From contig NC_045145.1 in NCBI RefSeq assembly GCF_008831285.2, positions 19,466,802-19,530,801 of the forward strand: a DNA stretch of 64,000 nt, read 5' to 3'. Positions 48,749 through 62,100 of the stretch are shown here, in pieces (the first letter of the stretch is position 1; each line of letters opens with the position of its first letter). Made by a program: the position numbers and the translations under genes. The stretch comes from Nymphaea colorata (Eukaryota; Streptophyta; Magnoliopsida; Nymphaeales; Nymphaeaceae). Below the pieces are notes generated by a model. That model saw only the letters and a program-made list of their open reading frames with translations, ran no database searches and had not been told where the DNA came from.

Positions 48749-49900
48749 GGTTTTTAGCCGATGAAAGGCAGAGGGAGAAGCGAAGACCCGGGGGAAGAGA
48801 CGGTTTCTATTTCTGGGGAAGGTCTTCCTTTTTCCCCACTCTTCTTCCTCTTGCGAAGGGTGAACCGATCCCTCTTGGCCCGCAAATGGCGCGGCGGAGA
48901 AACCACAACTACCAACTACAAAAGTTTCGTAAAATGAAGCAGTCGCCGACCCAGCAGACTCTTAAAAACCAGGAACACATTGGGACCTTTGAATCCGACT
49001 ACCTTCAGGCTTCTTCTGCAGAATACCTCCAAAAGAAAGTCACGTCGGCAGAAGCCTAAGTATCCTACTTTTCCTTCCTGCTGCGAATAGTGAAAGATCG
49101 CTTCCACGTGGAAAAGCAATACCTTTCCGACAGTCTCCACCCAGATCACCCTCCGAGTCCTCGGCCTTCTTCCTTTTCCGATCAAAATTTTAGCTTCTGC
49201 AACTACCTCTATTTTTTTTCCCAGTTACAATCTCTGCTGATTTGGTTTTTGAAAGAATTAAAAAAAAAAAAAAAAAACTGGAGCAATCTTTTTGTCGGAG
49301 AAGTTTCTTCCGAAAAATATATTATTAAAGTGAGGGCTTGGTCATACAAAGACGGTCGACCAAACATCGTTTTCCTAGTTCTTCAAACAAAACCGCTTGA
49401 ATCCGAGTAGTTATTTATTTGAGCAGTGAGTTTCTCTATTAAATTGCACAAGAGTAAAAAATTATGCACGAATCGCTCTTTACACGTCGCTGGCAGTCGA
49501 TTAAAACATCTTTAGTTGGAGGTGTTTGATTTTATATCAAACCGCCTCGGTCTCCAGTTGTTTTATTATTCATTTGCGTGCAGAAGAATTTATTATTGGC
49601 GTGAGAGACTTTGGTCTGATTTAATCTGAAATATCTAACCAGTCATATTCGAAAATTATTTCCTAGATTCCTCTGGTCTTAAAATAGGACGAATAATTAA
49701 TTACATTCAATCCGTTTTGACTACGGCACCCAAGGAGAGCATCGTTTTTAATGTCAACAATTTTATCATTTCGTATAATATTATTAAACAAAAATTTCTG
49801 TAAAATTCAAAAATCACAATTAATTTTTAGAGCCTTCACCGCTCGCCATTAATCACGGCATCTTCCAGGAAGCAGGTTCACTCTGGACCGTCACTCAGAT
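48375..49900. other. Upstream region of the TBL gene
   Basis: Contains a CT microsatellite (about 48717-48748; GA on the TBL gene strand), probably in the 5' leader or promoter. The 190-residue plus-strand open frame at 48487-49059 crosses this microsatellite, lacks domains and is not called as a gene. Confidence 0.45.
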
Positions 49901-52900
49901 CCCCATCAAGGCCGATGTGCGGCCACGATTGCTTCCCCGCGATCACCGGCTTCCAACGGTAGGACCCGCCGGATCTAAACGCAACACGATTCATGTGGTC
50001 ATCGTTTGTTTTTTTCTAGGACGCAGTTGGCGATCGCTTAGATCATCCCAATCCTGGATCCTTTACATATATTTTGTTAATCACGCTTTTTTTTTTTTAA
50101 ATTTTAAATTAAGATGCTTTTGACTATGATAAGATGCCATGTGCCCACTTACCATTTACCAGTTTTTTTCTAAAAAATTAATTATTTTTTAAGCTTTATT
50201 TTTGTTCTTGAGGATTCGTAAGGCTGGTGTTCAAATCAAATTCATAAAAACTATGCACAATTGCGGCGACTCTACAAAGGCGAATGACTCTAAAACCATC
50301 ATTCAATTTTATTATATATAATTCCGGCTACATCATTATCGGGGGTCCACTTCCACAAGTTTTTGTTAATTTGATTAAATAGGAATCCATCTGCTGATGT
50401 TATTAAATTGTTGAACAAACCTATTCCTGCAAATTCAGATTGGGATTGAGAATGTTAATTTATATGTTTTTGCATGGGCAGGTGTTATTTCCCTCCATTT
50501 TGTAATTGTTTTCGTGCCATCAAAATCAACCGCTAGTGAATTTTTTCCTCTTCAATATTGAGGTTCCTAGAAGAATGATCGTCTAGGGAAAGCGTATATA
50601 ACTCCTGTACAGATAAAAGTTACAGGGAAACTAGTAACCAAACAAACAGAGCCAAAATTCTCTAGTAGAGATTTGAGGTGGTGAAACAATTTTTACTAAT
50701 TCTCTAGTTAGAAAAATATTTTAAACAAAATAAAAACATTCTAATATATCTACAAAAACTAATTTGATATAGAACATATTTTATTTATTTCTATGAAAAA
50801 TGTCGATTTCTCTGCCATCAAAATTTTTATGTTATATGAGCCGTTCGGTTTTACTTATTACAAACATACAATTAAATTGAACAATGATTAACTTAATATA
50901 TGTTTTCCATCGACTTATTCTTGAGATCACATCTAAGGTTACATCGCCCAAAAAAAAAAAAAACTTTAGTCACAGACTCACAATCTAGATTTTTTGTCTT
51001 TGACCTCGTGATTTGGGACCTACCAATTACCTCATAATGGTTGGGAATTTTGTTATGACTTTTCACATCTGGTCGTTGAATTTGTTGATAGAGACTATTT
51101 TTTTCAAAGGTTAATGGTTCATTCTTCTCTTCTTTCCTTCTTCTTCCTCCTTCCATTCTTTCTTCTTTTTCCTTCCCATCTATTCTTCCCTTCTTCTTCC
51201 TCCCTCCCCGTCCATTCTTCCCTTCTTCTTCCTCCCTCCTTCCCTTTTTCTTCCTCCTCGTCCATTCTTCCTCCTCGTCCATTCTTCCTCCTTCCTTCAA
51301 CGATCAAACAAAAATTTCTGTGAAAATTTTTCCACCCCTTTGTTTGGAAATTTTTTTTCAGAAATATATTTCTGAAATCACCTCCAACGGTCAAAAAAAT
51401 TATGTCATGTTTGATGGAATGAAGCATATTTTGAAAGTTTGAATTTTTTCTAACTCCACTACAGTGCATTTCCAGCCCATCAAACTGGCCCTTATTTCAC
51501 AAGAAAACTGTGTAAGTTGGTTATCAAATTTCATCAAAGAGAGAGAAAGAGCCTTTTTTTTCTTTTGATTTCCTGAGAAAAGTTGGAGTTTATCAGTCTG
51601 ATCTCCATCAGATAATATGAATAAGTCTGATTTCAAATCTCAACACTCTAGCCAGGTGGAGATAGCTATTGTTGGTATAACCAAGGCATTTGCATTTTTC
51701 CTCAAGTGTGAAGATGAGTTTCACGGGTACAGAATTTTGCTATCTTGATAATTTTAGGATCTCCTAATAACGAGCACAAAGTATGCCAAGTTACAGTTTC
51801 CAGAGACAGATACTAATTGTTAAGAATGCATCGATTTTGTCACTCACAACCAATTACTATCCACGGGAACATGTTTCAGGTGATATGGAAAATTAGTCTA
51901 AAAAAAGAAATTACAAAAATTCAGCTGTCCTATATTAAAAAAAAAAAACAAAACAAAACTGTAATGGGCGGTTAACAACGTTAAAAAAAACAGTAAGGAT
52001 CTTGTTATACAATCACATTGGAAATTCTTAAACACCAATTAGAACTTAGATATAAACTTGTTAATGATGAGTTGTGTCCATAGAGTTAGAGGCTCAAACT
52101 TAGATCTTCACCTGAAAAAGGTCAACTCTGTTTCTTAGCATAAGATGGCAGCAGTTTACCTAAACTCAACTTCTCAACCCAAAATCTCTCTCTCTCTCTC
52201 ACCTTGTTTTTCTCACACACATTATTTGTAAATGACAATGTGTGGTTTCTAAAGTTGCTCTCCTCAACTTATCTAATAAACGACATTATTTATTTTTGAG
52301 TGGGTAGAAAAAGTATTTTATACGAATCTAAAGAAAAGGCCGAAACTTCTACCAACTTCAGGACTTATCTTCATAAGATACAACAAACGACAGTATTTAT
52401 TTCAATGACAGGTAATGGCATTGGCCTGCAAGCTTTCAAGAGTGCGGTGGAAGTGGATTACTTTTTTTAATTATTTTATAAATTAAAATGTATTTTTAAA
52501 ATACAGGGGGCCAGCGTGGCCCCCTTGTTCTGTCCTGTCGCGTCGCTAAGCGGAATCCTTTTTATCATATATATAAGTTTTACTGTACAACCGCACTGCT
52601 TATCCGATCAATGTTATGTTAACGAGAAAATGGATGGTCCGCTATAAAGCTGAACGAGTGGCTGCAGCAACCAGGCGCAGACAACAACCCTCGGAAGACG
52701 ACGCACCGCCTCCCCAGCGCCTAATCCACCGGAAAAACACTTCTTCTTCTTAAGAATTAAAATCAGGACACCTGTGTTTAATACGTCTTACACGAAAGCA
52801 GTGCAGAGCTAATTGTGGGTATACCTTCGAAGGCCAAGGTACGAGCTAGAGTGGCTTCTTTTCTACCTCAAAGGTGCTTAGATCTACCTGTAGTTTCTTT

Positions 52901-53147
52901 CAATTCTGTGGTGTATTCTGTAAATGTAGAGCACATGAGTGCGTTTGTGGTAATTAGCAGAAGATGGCTGTCAGTTCGCACATGGTGACGAAAGAATCGC
53001 TTTTGAGACGGAGAGAGTGAGCAGAGAAAGGGAGATGACTTGGCGTAGTTGTCTTTTCCAACAAGAAGAGGGACTACCACTCTGCACATCAGTCTCTTGA
53101 TCTGGCTGATATTTCCCGTGTGCGAGGGTGAGTGAGGGAGAGGGATC
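49901..53147. other. Intergenic, upstream of PPC4-like gene
   Basis: A GC-richer patch near 49830-50000 has no recognisable product. A 180-bp pyrimidine tract of TTCTTCCTCC-type repeats lies at 51118-51300. A G-rich/C-rich block (GGGGGCCAGCGTGGCCCCC, about 52505-52523) flanked by AT-rich DNA resembles transposon remnants elsewhere in the window. The last 500 bp are probably the promoter and 5' leader of the PPC4-like gene. Confidence 0.4.
51118..51300. repeat. Polypyrimidine TTCTTCCTCC-type repeat
   Basis: Degenerate short tandem repeats of TTCTTCCTCC and TCCATTC make a near-pure pyrimidine strand of about 180 bp. Mirror-symmetric parts could form triplex DNA. The long Glu/Arg/Gly-rich open frames on both strands come from the repeat. 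Confidence 0.85.
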
Positions 53148-56100
53148 ATGACGGACACCACAGACGAGATAGCGGCGGAGATATCGTTCCAGGGATTCGA
53201 CGATGACTGTCGGCTGCTTGGTAACCTCCTCAACGACGTCCTCCACAGGGAGGTCGGCCATGAGTTCATGGAGAAGGTCGAGAGGCAGAGGGTGCTGGCC
53301 CAGGTTTTCTTCAGATCTTCTCCTCCATTTTTTTTCCTTCATTTTCACCGTTCTCAGTTAATATCTGCTTCTGTATGACTCACGGTGGTGGTGTCATTTC
53401 TGAAATGGTGGGGTGTGGCGGAATTGCGCTAGAGCGCGTTCCACATGAGAGAAGCAGGGATAGAGAACATGGCGGAGTTGCTGGAGAAGGAGCTGGGGAC
53501 GGAGATATCCAAGATGACGCTCGAGGAGGCTTTGACCCTTGCGCGTGCGTTCAGCCACTACCTCAATCTCATGGGGATCGCCGAGACGCATCACGGGTTC
53601 CTCTCCTTGTTCTTCTTCCCCCACGGCATAATTTTCCTACCGTCTTTAGTTTAGTTTGGTTATGTCGACATTGATTTTAGCTTGTGGATTGTCTCGAGCG
53701 CGCAACCTTACTGCATCCATCTGCTGGCACTGCCCTGCTGTTTTGACGCTCTCCCTCTTCCCCCTCTCTCAAGCGGAGTAACAGAGAGAGGCAAACGAAT
53801 GGCTGATCTTTCTGCTTCTTTAGCAGTTCATTTTATTATCGTTGAACTCGATTGCCCTGAAAATTGTCTAAAAGAACAATGTTCGTATTATCTTTTCTTT
53901 ATATATATATGCTTTATCGTAAAATGTTGGGCATGGCTCTTTTCAACTTTATATATATGGTGATGCGTGTAACATAATTGTGTTATGTATCGTAAAATGT
54001 TAGGCGTAGCTCTTTTCAACAGTTTTGGTCTTGCTGGCCTGTGGTGCTAATAAGGCTGTCTTGGGTTTCTTTCCTTTGCTACTTCGTTCATCGGGTGTTT
54101 TTGGGTGTGCAGCGTACGGCAGGCGCGCAACACTGTTTATTTAACGAGATCCTGTGATGATATATTCAACAAGCTGATTCAAAGTGGTGTTTCCCCTGAG
54201 GAGCTCTATGACACCGTTTGCAAGCAGGTCTGGTTTCTAACAGGGTTTGATGATTTGGGTAGGAACAAGGGCTTCAACATTTCAAATTTACTTGATTGTG
54301 TTATTCGCTATGCAGACAGTTGAAATTGTTCTTACTGCACATCCAACTCAAATTAATCGGAGAACTCTTCAGTACAAGCACGTCAGAATTGCTGTAAGTT
54401 CTGATATTTCTCTCTCTCTCTCGCAAATGTCTTTTTGTATACCTTCTATTCGTGGTACTGATCGCCTTGATCTGTTACAAAATTGGTACGTGTCTGCTTG
54501 AATCAGCTGATACGCATCACACTGGATGCTTGCAAAGTGACACAGCCCGATGCAACTTCTAATTTCATGCCTTCTTCGAATTTGTGAATTATTTTAAACT
54601 ATTTTTGTTTCATCTTGTGCGTCTCAGAAAATGAAGTAGATTAAATCACTGTGATTTAGTAACGGCAAATGGTCTTGGTACCATTTTGCAAAACGATTCA
54701 TTTCCAAATTGGTACTGACAACACTGCCCCATGTCGAACATTTCATATCATGTACATGCGTACAGGCTTGGGCTTCCTGGAGAGGGTGAAGCAAATGCAT
54801 CAGAATGACGCCTTCCTTGGATGACAGTGGCAGACATAGTAGCATTTCTTTGTTTTAATAATGTGAGCTAGACAGCACAAAGCTATAGATGTTACCTACC
54901 AAGTTTCATGACGATTTTTGTGCAATGATCAATTTTACTACTGCTTTCAGTCTGCACCATGCTGTCATACATGGTTAGCTAAAGGTTCTGTTCATGACTG
55001 AGTGCATCTAGTTGTCCAAAGAAAACTTACAGAGCATGAACAGCAGGGCCTTATGCCACCGGCCCACTGTTCTTTTTTGTCAGATTGAAGAGGGAGAGAG
55101 GGGTGGAAGGCTGGAAGCAGATCCTACCTATTTAATAATGTTTTTTGGAGCTCGATATTAACTATTCTTTTGCTTTCAGGTCATGTCCAGATAACTTTAA
55201 TGGCTTAACCTTGTGTGCTCAATCTTTCTGACCTTCTACATGTGTTTCTGGATCTCTATCTCTTGGTGGAATCAATTCTATCGCTCTTTCATCAGAAAGC
55301 TTTTTTGCAAGGTTTTAAAACCTTGTGACTGAGGAGTGAGGACTCAACTTGGACTCAGTTGACTCCTGACCTGCTGGTTCAACCTAGTGGCTCTGTCTGT
55401 TCTTGACTACTTCATTTTTGACAGAAGTGTATATGTATATATAAACTGCATCTTTTATGATATGTTTACCATAATTACATTACTAGTATATGTATTTGTA
55501 TCTTTTTTTATGTAAGTGAAAGTTTGATGCGTATGCATATAAAAAATGCAATTTAATATAATTTAAATGGCATGTTATTTTAATTAAACACATACATTAT
55601 ATACATAATGACTCAATACATCAACTTGTAAGTTGTAACTCGACTGACTCTGCTAGATCATCCCATGACTCGGCTGTCTCTTATCAACTCCTGGTTCTCC
55701 ATTTTCTTGACGTGGTTGATGAATAAGTCACTGAGTGAGCTGAGGGGAACTCAGTTGACTCATCTGAGTTTTCAAACACTGATCTGTGTGCATATGCATG
55801 CTTGTCATCTTATTTGGCTCTACTAAGTCAACTAATCGAACACTGTTCATGTCAGTTGGACATAAGTACAAGGATGTTAATTTTAAAGTGGTATTTCATG
55901 AACATGCCCAAAATCAAGCTGAAAGTTGTTAATTGAGAATAACGACCACTGGCTTTCTTGCCAAGAAAAATGGTGTAGGAACTGAGTGTCTCCTTTTGAG
56001 AAAATACTGTCTTAGGTAATTAATTCACCTAACATGATTGAATCTGTTTTCTGGTTCTTGTGAAGCTATATCTTGTAGTGGTTCAGATTCTGTCCCCAGA

Positions 56101-59100
56101 TTCGTGAAGGAGAATATGCCTCATCACTGTATTAGTTTCCTATATTCGGCCAGAAATCTCTAGGCCAGAAGACTCACTTTAGTGTGCATGTCAAGTGCAC
56201 TTTTGTGGTCCTTGTGAGCGTGTATATTTATTTCCTTCTGTGTTTAACATTGTCATCATAGGACCCAAGGTTGCTTAGTTGGCAAACTGTGTCCATTGCC
56301 AGTTGTATGCACATTGGAGGATGTCATTGCTACAGGTTCACTGAGTATAATTTGACCTAGCTGTTGGACTTTGTTCCTCACATTTTTACTTTATTTGGAA
56401 AATAACTGGATCATGGCCATTTCAAATTTTGGGTAAATATATCAGCCTTGGTAAGGTTAAACAGTTACCTGGAATCTTAAGGACTTTCTGTTAAGTTTGA
56501 GGTTGACCTCTTTCAGCCTAGGTGTAATTGCATGTGCACCTAGACTTTGTGATAGGTCTAATTCGATCCATAATTTTCTTGCTTCTATTTCCTGTGAAAC
56601 ACACATAGTGCCGAGGAAAAAGAATTTGACTGAAACGCTGGATCAACGGGTCATGACTACCTCATGGCTAGTGTTCTTAGTTTGCATAACCTAAAAAGAG
56701 GGTTTGGTGGCATATCCTACTCTTTTAGCATCAAAGAAAATCTTTTGGGGGGACGGTTGAGTCAACGAGGAAAGGGAATTGTTTTGCGGAGGTCATCTTG
56801 ATGTCTGAAAGGGAGGCATGCAATTATTGTGTTTGTGATCTCGTGTATGATGGCATTCTTGCTAGAGAGGAGTATCTGGTCTTTTAGTGGGAGAAAGTGT
56901 TTATATAGATAAATAGTGAGTGCGTAAATTATTTGGTTATGCTTATTGCTTCCCCTTTCTGTTTTCTTCAATATATCCTGCTTGTGTTTTTCAAATGAAC
57001 TTAAGGTACTTTTGGCATGTTCTTTTGTAATCTTATAAATTCACTCACCAGTCTGTTGCTGGTGTTCACGTTAGCATCCCTATGGTGTGGATATTTCCTT
57101 TGCAGTGAAAGGCAGCTGTGGCGCTTCTTCTGATTTTCCTGGTGAGCAGAACTTCTGGAGGACTGAAGGAATGATCAAATTATAGACACCAAAAGCGTGT
57201 TTTCTTTTTTTTTGAAAGAAATACATTTGAAACACGAAAAATAAGTTAGCCAAAAAAAAAAGAAGGCCAAAACAAAAAAAAAGAGCAATTTTTTTCGTAT
57301 TTTCCCTTTTTTTCTTTTTAGACATTTTTTTCACCTTTTTTAATGCCAAACTGCTTGTTTCCATTTAAATTTTTTATTTGCTTATCTACTTATTTTTTGA
57401 TGTTGTCTTATTAGTTTCTGATTTATTTTATTTTTCCTATTTTTTAAGTTTTTTAAAAAAATTACCATGTTTTCCCCTTTTTCCCCCTTTTTTTCAAGCT
57501 TGCCGTATTATACTTGAGAAAAACCTTGCCGCTTAAAATGCGAAAACGATATTCAAATCCTGCCCTTCCACTGGTGATCTCCCTTTTAAGTCCCAGGAAA
57601 TTCCTCACAATGCTTTGATACCTGGATAGAATCCAAACCACTGGTTGTTTGCTGCTTCAACATATGTTGTCCCTGTAACTATAAGCCAATGGGCCACAAA
57701 AGAGTTTCAGCCCTGAAATATCTGAGGAAAACAAATTAGATTGCCCTTGGCATCCAGAAAAGGCTGTGTATATTTGCCATAACCATATCTATCTGACTGT
57801 TTACTTGGACAGGCAAGTAGATTATGAATATCAGTGAATAATTTAACATCTAATGCTATGGTTTTCTCTTAAGATGGAATTCTCAGAGGAAACAGAAACT
57901 GATCGTGATTTTAAAATTTGTAGCACTTGTTGGAGTTTAATGACCGGCCAGATCTTAGCCACGAAGATCGTGAGATGCTGATTGAAGATCTGGTGTGCAT
58001 TTGCGTAATTTTAGATGTAATTCATTTGTGAATTTTTGCACCGTCCTTTTTTCACTTTGTTATTGCAATTTGCTTCTGGTTCATAGGTGAGGGAGATAAC
58101 CTCCTTATGGCTAACAGATGAATTGAGGCGTCAGAAGCCCACACCAGTAGACGAAGCCAGGGCAGGTTTAAAAAGAATTATCTGCATTCAACAACATTTA
58201 TGGTTGGAGATGTCTACCATTTGAAACTATTAATGCTTGTTTTTTTTCCCTTTGTACTAGGTCTACATATAGTGGAACAATCACTTTGGAAGGCTATTCC
58301 ACATTATCTTCGTCGTGTTAGCAATGCTTTGAAAAAGGTGTTGTGTTAATGTTGTTTTGGATATCTTACAATGTTCTCAAAGCTTTATCTTTCTAAAATT
58401 CTAGCTGCATTTCCATTCTTCAGCATACAGCTCGACCACTTCCATTGACTTGCACACCTATACGGTTTGGCTCTTGGATGGGTGGTGATAGAGATGGAAA
58501 TCCTAATGTGACATCAAAGGTGAAGCTGTTGACAGTTTTTATCAGGAAATACATTATCAATATTATTGATTAAGAGTGCATTTTGTGTCTACACGTTTCA
58601 GTTATGACTAATTTGGATACGTGCTTTCTGTATATAAGCCAATACAAGTCACAATCTAATTGTAGTTTTCTTCATACTGTTCTTTTTCTTCTAGTTGTCA
58701 ATTTGTTACTTGAAATAGGTCAATACAAGTCATTTTCTGCAGTTTTCCTCATATTGTGCATTTTCTTCAGGCTGTCGATTCACTGTTAACTGATATATAC
58801 TTCTCATATCAGTCCTTGGCTTTCTTAATCTGCTTGTAAAGCTTCTGTGCCATTTTCTGCTGAAAAGTATGTTAGAAGTTTTCGGCATGCCCCTCAAAGC
58901 GTCCTATTAACAATGCTTGGTAGTTCTACTTTTAACTTACAGTTGGACCTCTAGCATAACAGATTGGAGCGTCCGAATGATGGTCTCTTAAAGTAGACAT
59001 GCATGTAGCTGGTTTAGACTGTTTTCAACCTTCTATTACCAAGTTTGATTTCTAAATTTCTTTTCGTCTCCTTTCTTTTAGGTTACAAGGGATGTTGCCT

Positions 59101-62100
59101 TTTTATCAAGGTGGATGGTTGCTGATCTTTATATTCGAGAAATTGACAGTCTCAGATTTGAACTTTCAATGAGCAGGTGTAGCGATGAACTGGCACAACT
59201 TGCCTATCTAGTCTTATATAAAGGTTTGCTAATATTGCAATTAAATATGCCTAAACATGCAGGATTAAACTTTGAAATTCCTGAATATTTTTACTATGCT
59301 CATGGTGCTTGATGGCTTGTCAGTCTCCTTTCTCTTGTATAGAGTGTGGAATTTGCACTGTTTAGGAGCACACTATTTGTTGGCATCATAGCTGCAAATA
59401 TTGCAATATTTTTGAAAACAAAAAAAGGGAAAATTTCACGATATTTTGAAAAATCGTTAATAAGTAATTTGTCACTACTTTAATGCGATTTTATCGTGAT
59501 TTTTTCAATTGTTATTATTATTATTTTCTGTTATTTTTTTTTCAACTTTTGTTTTACTTCCTCTTATTTAGGTATTTAGTGTGACTTCCTAAATGCAAAC
59601 GATACTTATTAGGCTTTCATTTCTTGTATTCTTACCTAACATTTTGAATTTTTATTTTTTTAATCAACTTCTAGTTCTAGATTTTCCCGAGGAATAAAAC
59701 TTTGCCAAAAAATACCCAAGAACGATATTTGTGGCTATGGTTTGGCACACATATGACTTAAACTCTTAAAGAAAATTTCTCTCAAAACGAGAAACCAATT
59801 GGCTGTATTTTTTCCGTGAAAAAGGTACAAAGTTCAGCTGCATCTTCTAAGACTTAGAATGGTGAAAAATTTGCTTCCCAATTCTTAGCACTTCATCGAC
59901 ATCTCTCGTCTTTTGCAACTTTTTCTGCAGGAACAACTCAGGAAGACTGGCATCATGAGGGTAGGAATCAGCAAATGCACGTAGACCAACCAACTTCAGC
60001 ATTGCCAACCAAGCTTCCTGCTGGTGCTGGTTTGCCTTCATGTACAGGTGAAAATTACTATCTCAATCTTTAGTATTTGATATGGGATTACATGTTTTTC
60101 TCAATCTGTATGCAATTGTTGGAAGTAATTGCTCCTGCACTAAATGTGACATTATTTTCTAATGATTCTTCCTTTCTCTGACATGGATCTAGTCATGTTT
60201 TCCTTTTCAGCATCTTATTACTTGTGAAAGCATTATGATACTCATGTTGAAAACTAAAACTTCAGCATAAGATCACCAGGATATTAGCGGGTTCACGCTG
60301 TTGAATAACTGATGAGATGCCAAGGATGCAAAAGGAAAGATGCTTACAAAGATGATATTAAGGGAATGAAGATCATTCAAGGAGTAACACAATCATTTTT
60401 CCAGTCAAGATCTAAGGATTTTCATGTATTTTAACTTGGTAATCAACTGAAGGCTGTCATCTAAAATGAGGATATTAACAGTTTGGGTTCAAGTTGGATA
60501 TACGTGTCTGATTAATTGAGACTGGCCACTTAAATTAGTCTGATTAATAGTTTGATGAGGTCTTGGTTTAGTCCTTCACAACAGAATTTGTCATCCAAAT
60601 CCAATGAATACTGTAATCAGACTCATATTAGTTGGTCAAGGTGTTCCCTGTTTCTCCATCCAGACTAACGTTGCAACTCTGGGTGGAACTTGCCAATGAA
60701 CCATGGACTGGACATGGAAATGGCTACATCTGTTCTTTTCAAATCCCTCCTAGAATCGGCAACCATGTCAAATGTCAATGACATGCTTATCGCAAAAGCA
60801 TATGCTCCAAAGGAAGGTAGTGCTGTAGATCTCTTCTTGCTTATCAAACATGTGTGTGGCTGGAAAGGACACACGCCCGTATAGACTAGTGTCGACATGG
60901 GTGCGGGTGCGGACCTGCACACGAGAACCTTAATTTTTGTAATTTTTGGTATATTTTATTTTTATGAATATATGCAATGAATTTATGTGTTTATTTAGCT
61001 AAAATCTTGTTTTATATATATATACATACTACCCAAGTTTTTGAGAATTGCTCCACACCGGTACCTGTACCCATGTGGCATAGCTTCTTACAATTGCTTG
61101 AATGATGTGGATCTCATGGTAGGCCTCTTTGGTGTACTCAGCCAACACACATATAATCTTTTGACTGCACATATAATCTTTTGATCCTTCTTCTGCATGT
61201 TCGTCTTGATGTAGGTATGCATTTGTTTATCTGATTTTTTTACCTGGACGATTATGGTTTCAGTATTCTTTGAGACAGAAAAAATCTGATGCAGCTTTCA
61301 TGGATATGACGATTATAATGATGCAGGGCATAATGATGGCGATACACAACTCCCCATACTGCAATTCCCACGCACTGATGGCAGAATTTCAGAGTTGCAG
61401 GTACGAATCTGTTTGCTAGGGTTTGTTTATTAGATTTCTTGTTTTAGGCAAGTATTATTAGCTCTCTGTGCTATTGATGGTTCTTTACTTGTTTGTAACT
61501 CCTATATTGTTTCTAAATGGTTTTAGGAAGTTGAAAAGACTCCAACTTCGGTTCTTTTAGCCAAAAAGCCTGTTGGTGTATCTTCTAGGATGGGTGATGA
61601 CCACTCCTTTGCTGACAGTAACTCTGCAGATTCTTCTGGTTCTGTACGGCATGCTGCAACAGGGTCACCATCTTCGCTAACTTCGGGCCGATATGCTTCC
61701 TTCGGTTCAAGTCAGTTTAATGCACAAAAGAAAATGTTTCCAGAATCTCACAGCTTTCAGAAGCTTCTAGAACCTAGTCTGCCACAACGCCCTGGCATTG
61801 CTCCATACAGGATTGTCCTTGGGGATGTGAGAGAAAAGGCATGTAAAATCATCATTACAAAGATTGTTCTCAGGTTTTTATCGGCAATGTTTTTCTCCGG
61901 TATTCATGGGAAGTCTTTCTGTCTTGGGAAAATCTTAGAAACTCAAAAAATTAAGGATACATAAAAAATAAATAGAAAAAATTAAGAAATTATGAGATTT
62001 CTACTAATTTTCTTACAAAAACATTGATAAAATTCAAAAACACCTATTAAGTTGCTAAAAGAAACACAGAAAAAGTTTAAAATACATTAAAATAGTTTGA

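Noticed and set aside
48487-49059. 190-residue plus-strand open frame upstream of the TBL gene
   Set aside because: It crosses a CT microsatellite, has no domain, and lies over the probable leader and promoter of the TBL gene on the other strand.
60665-60922. Open frames on both strands in PPC4 intron 10
   Set aside because: The PPC4 frame joins directly from 60047 to 61327; these add no conserved residues.
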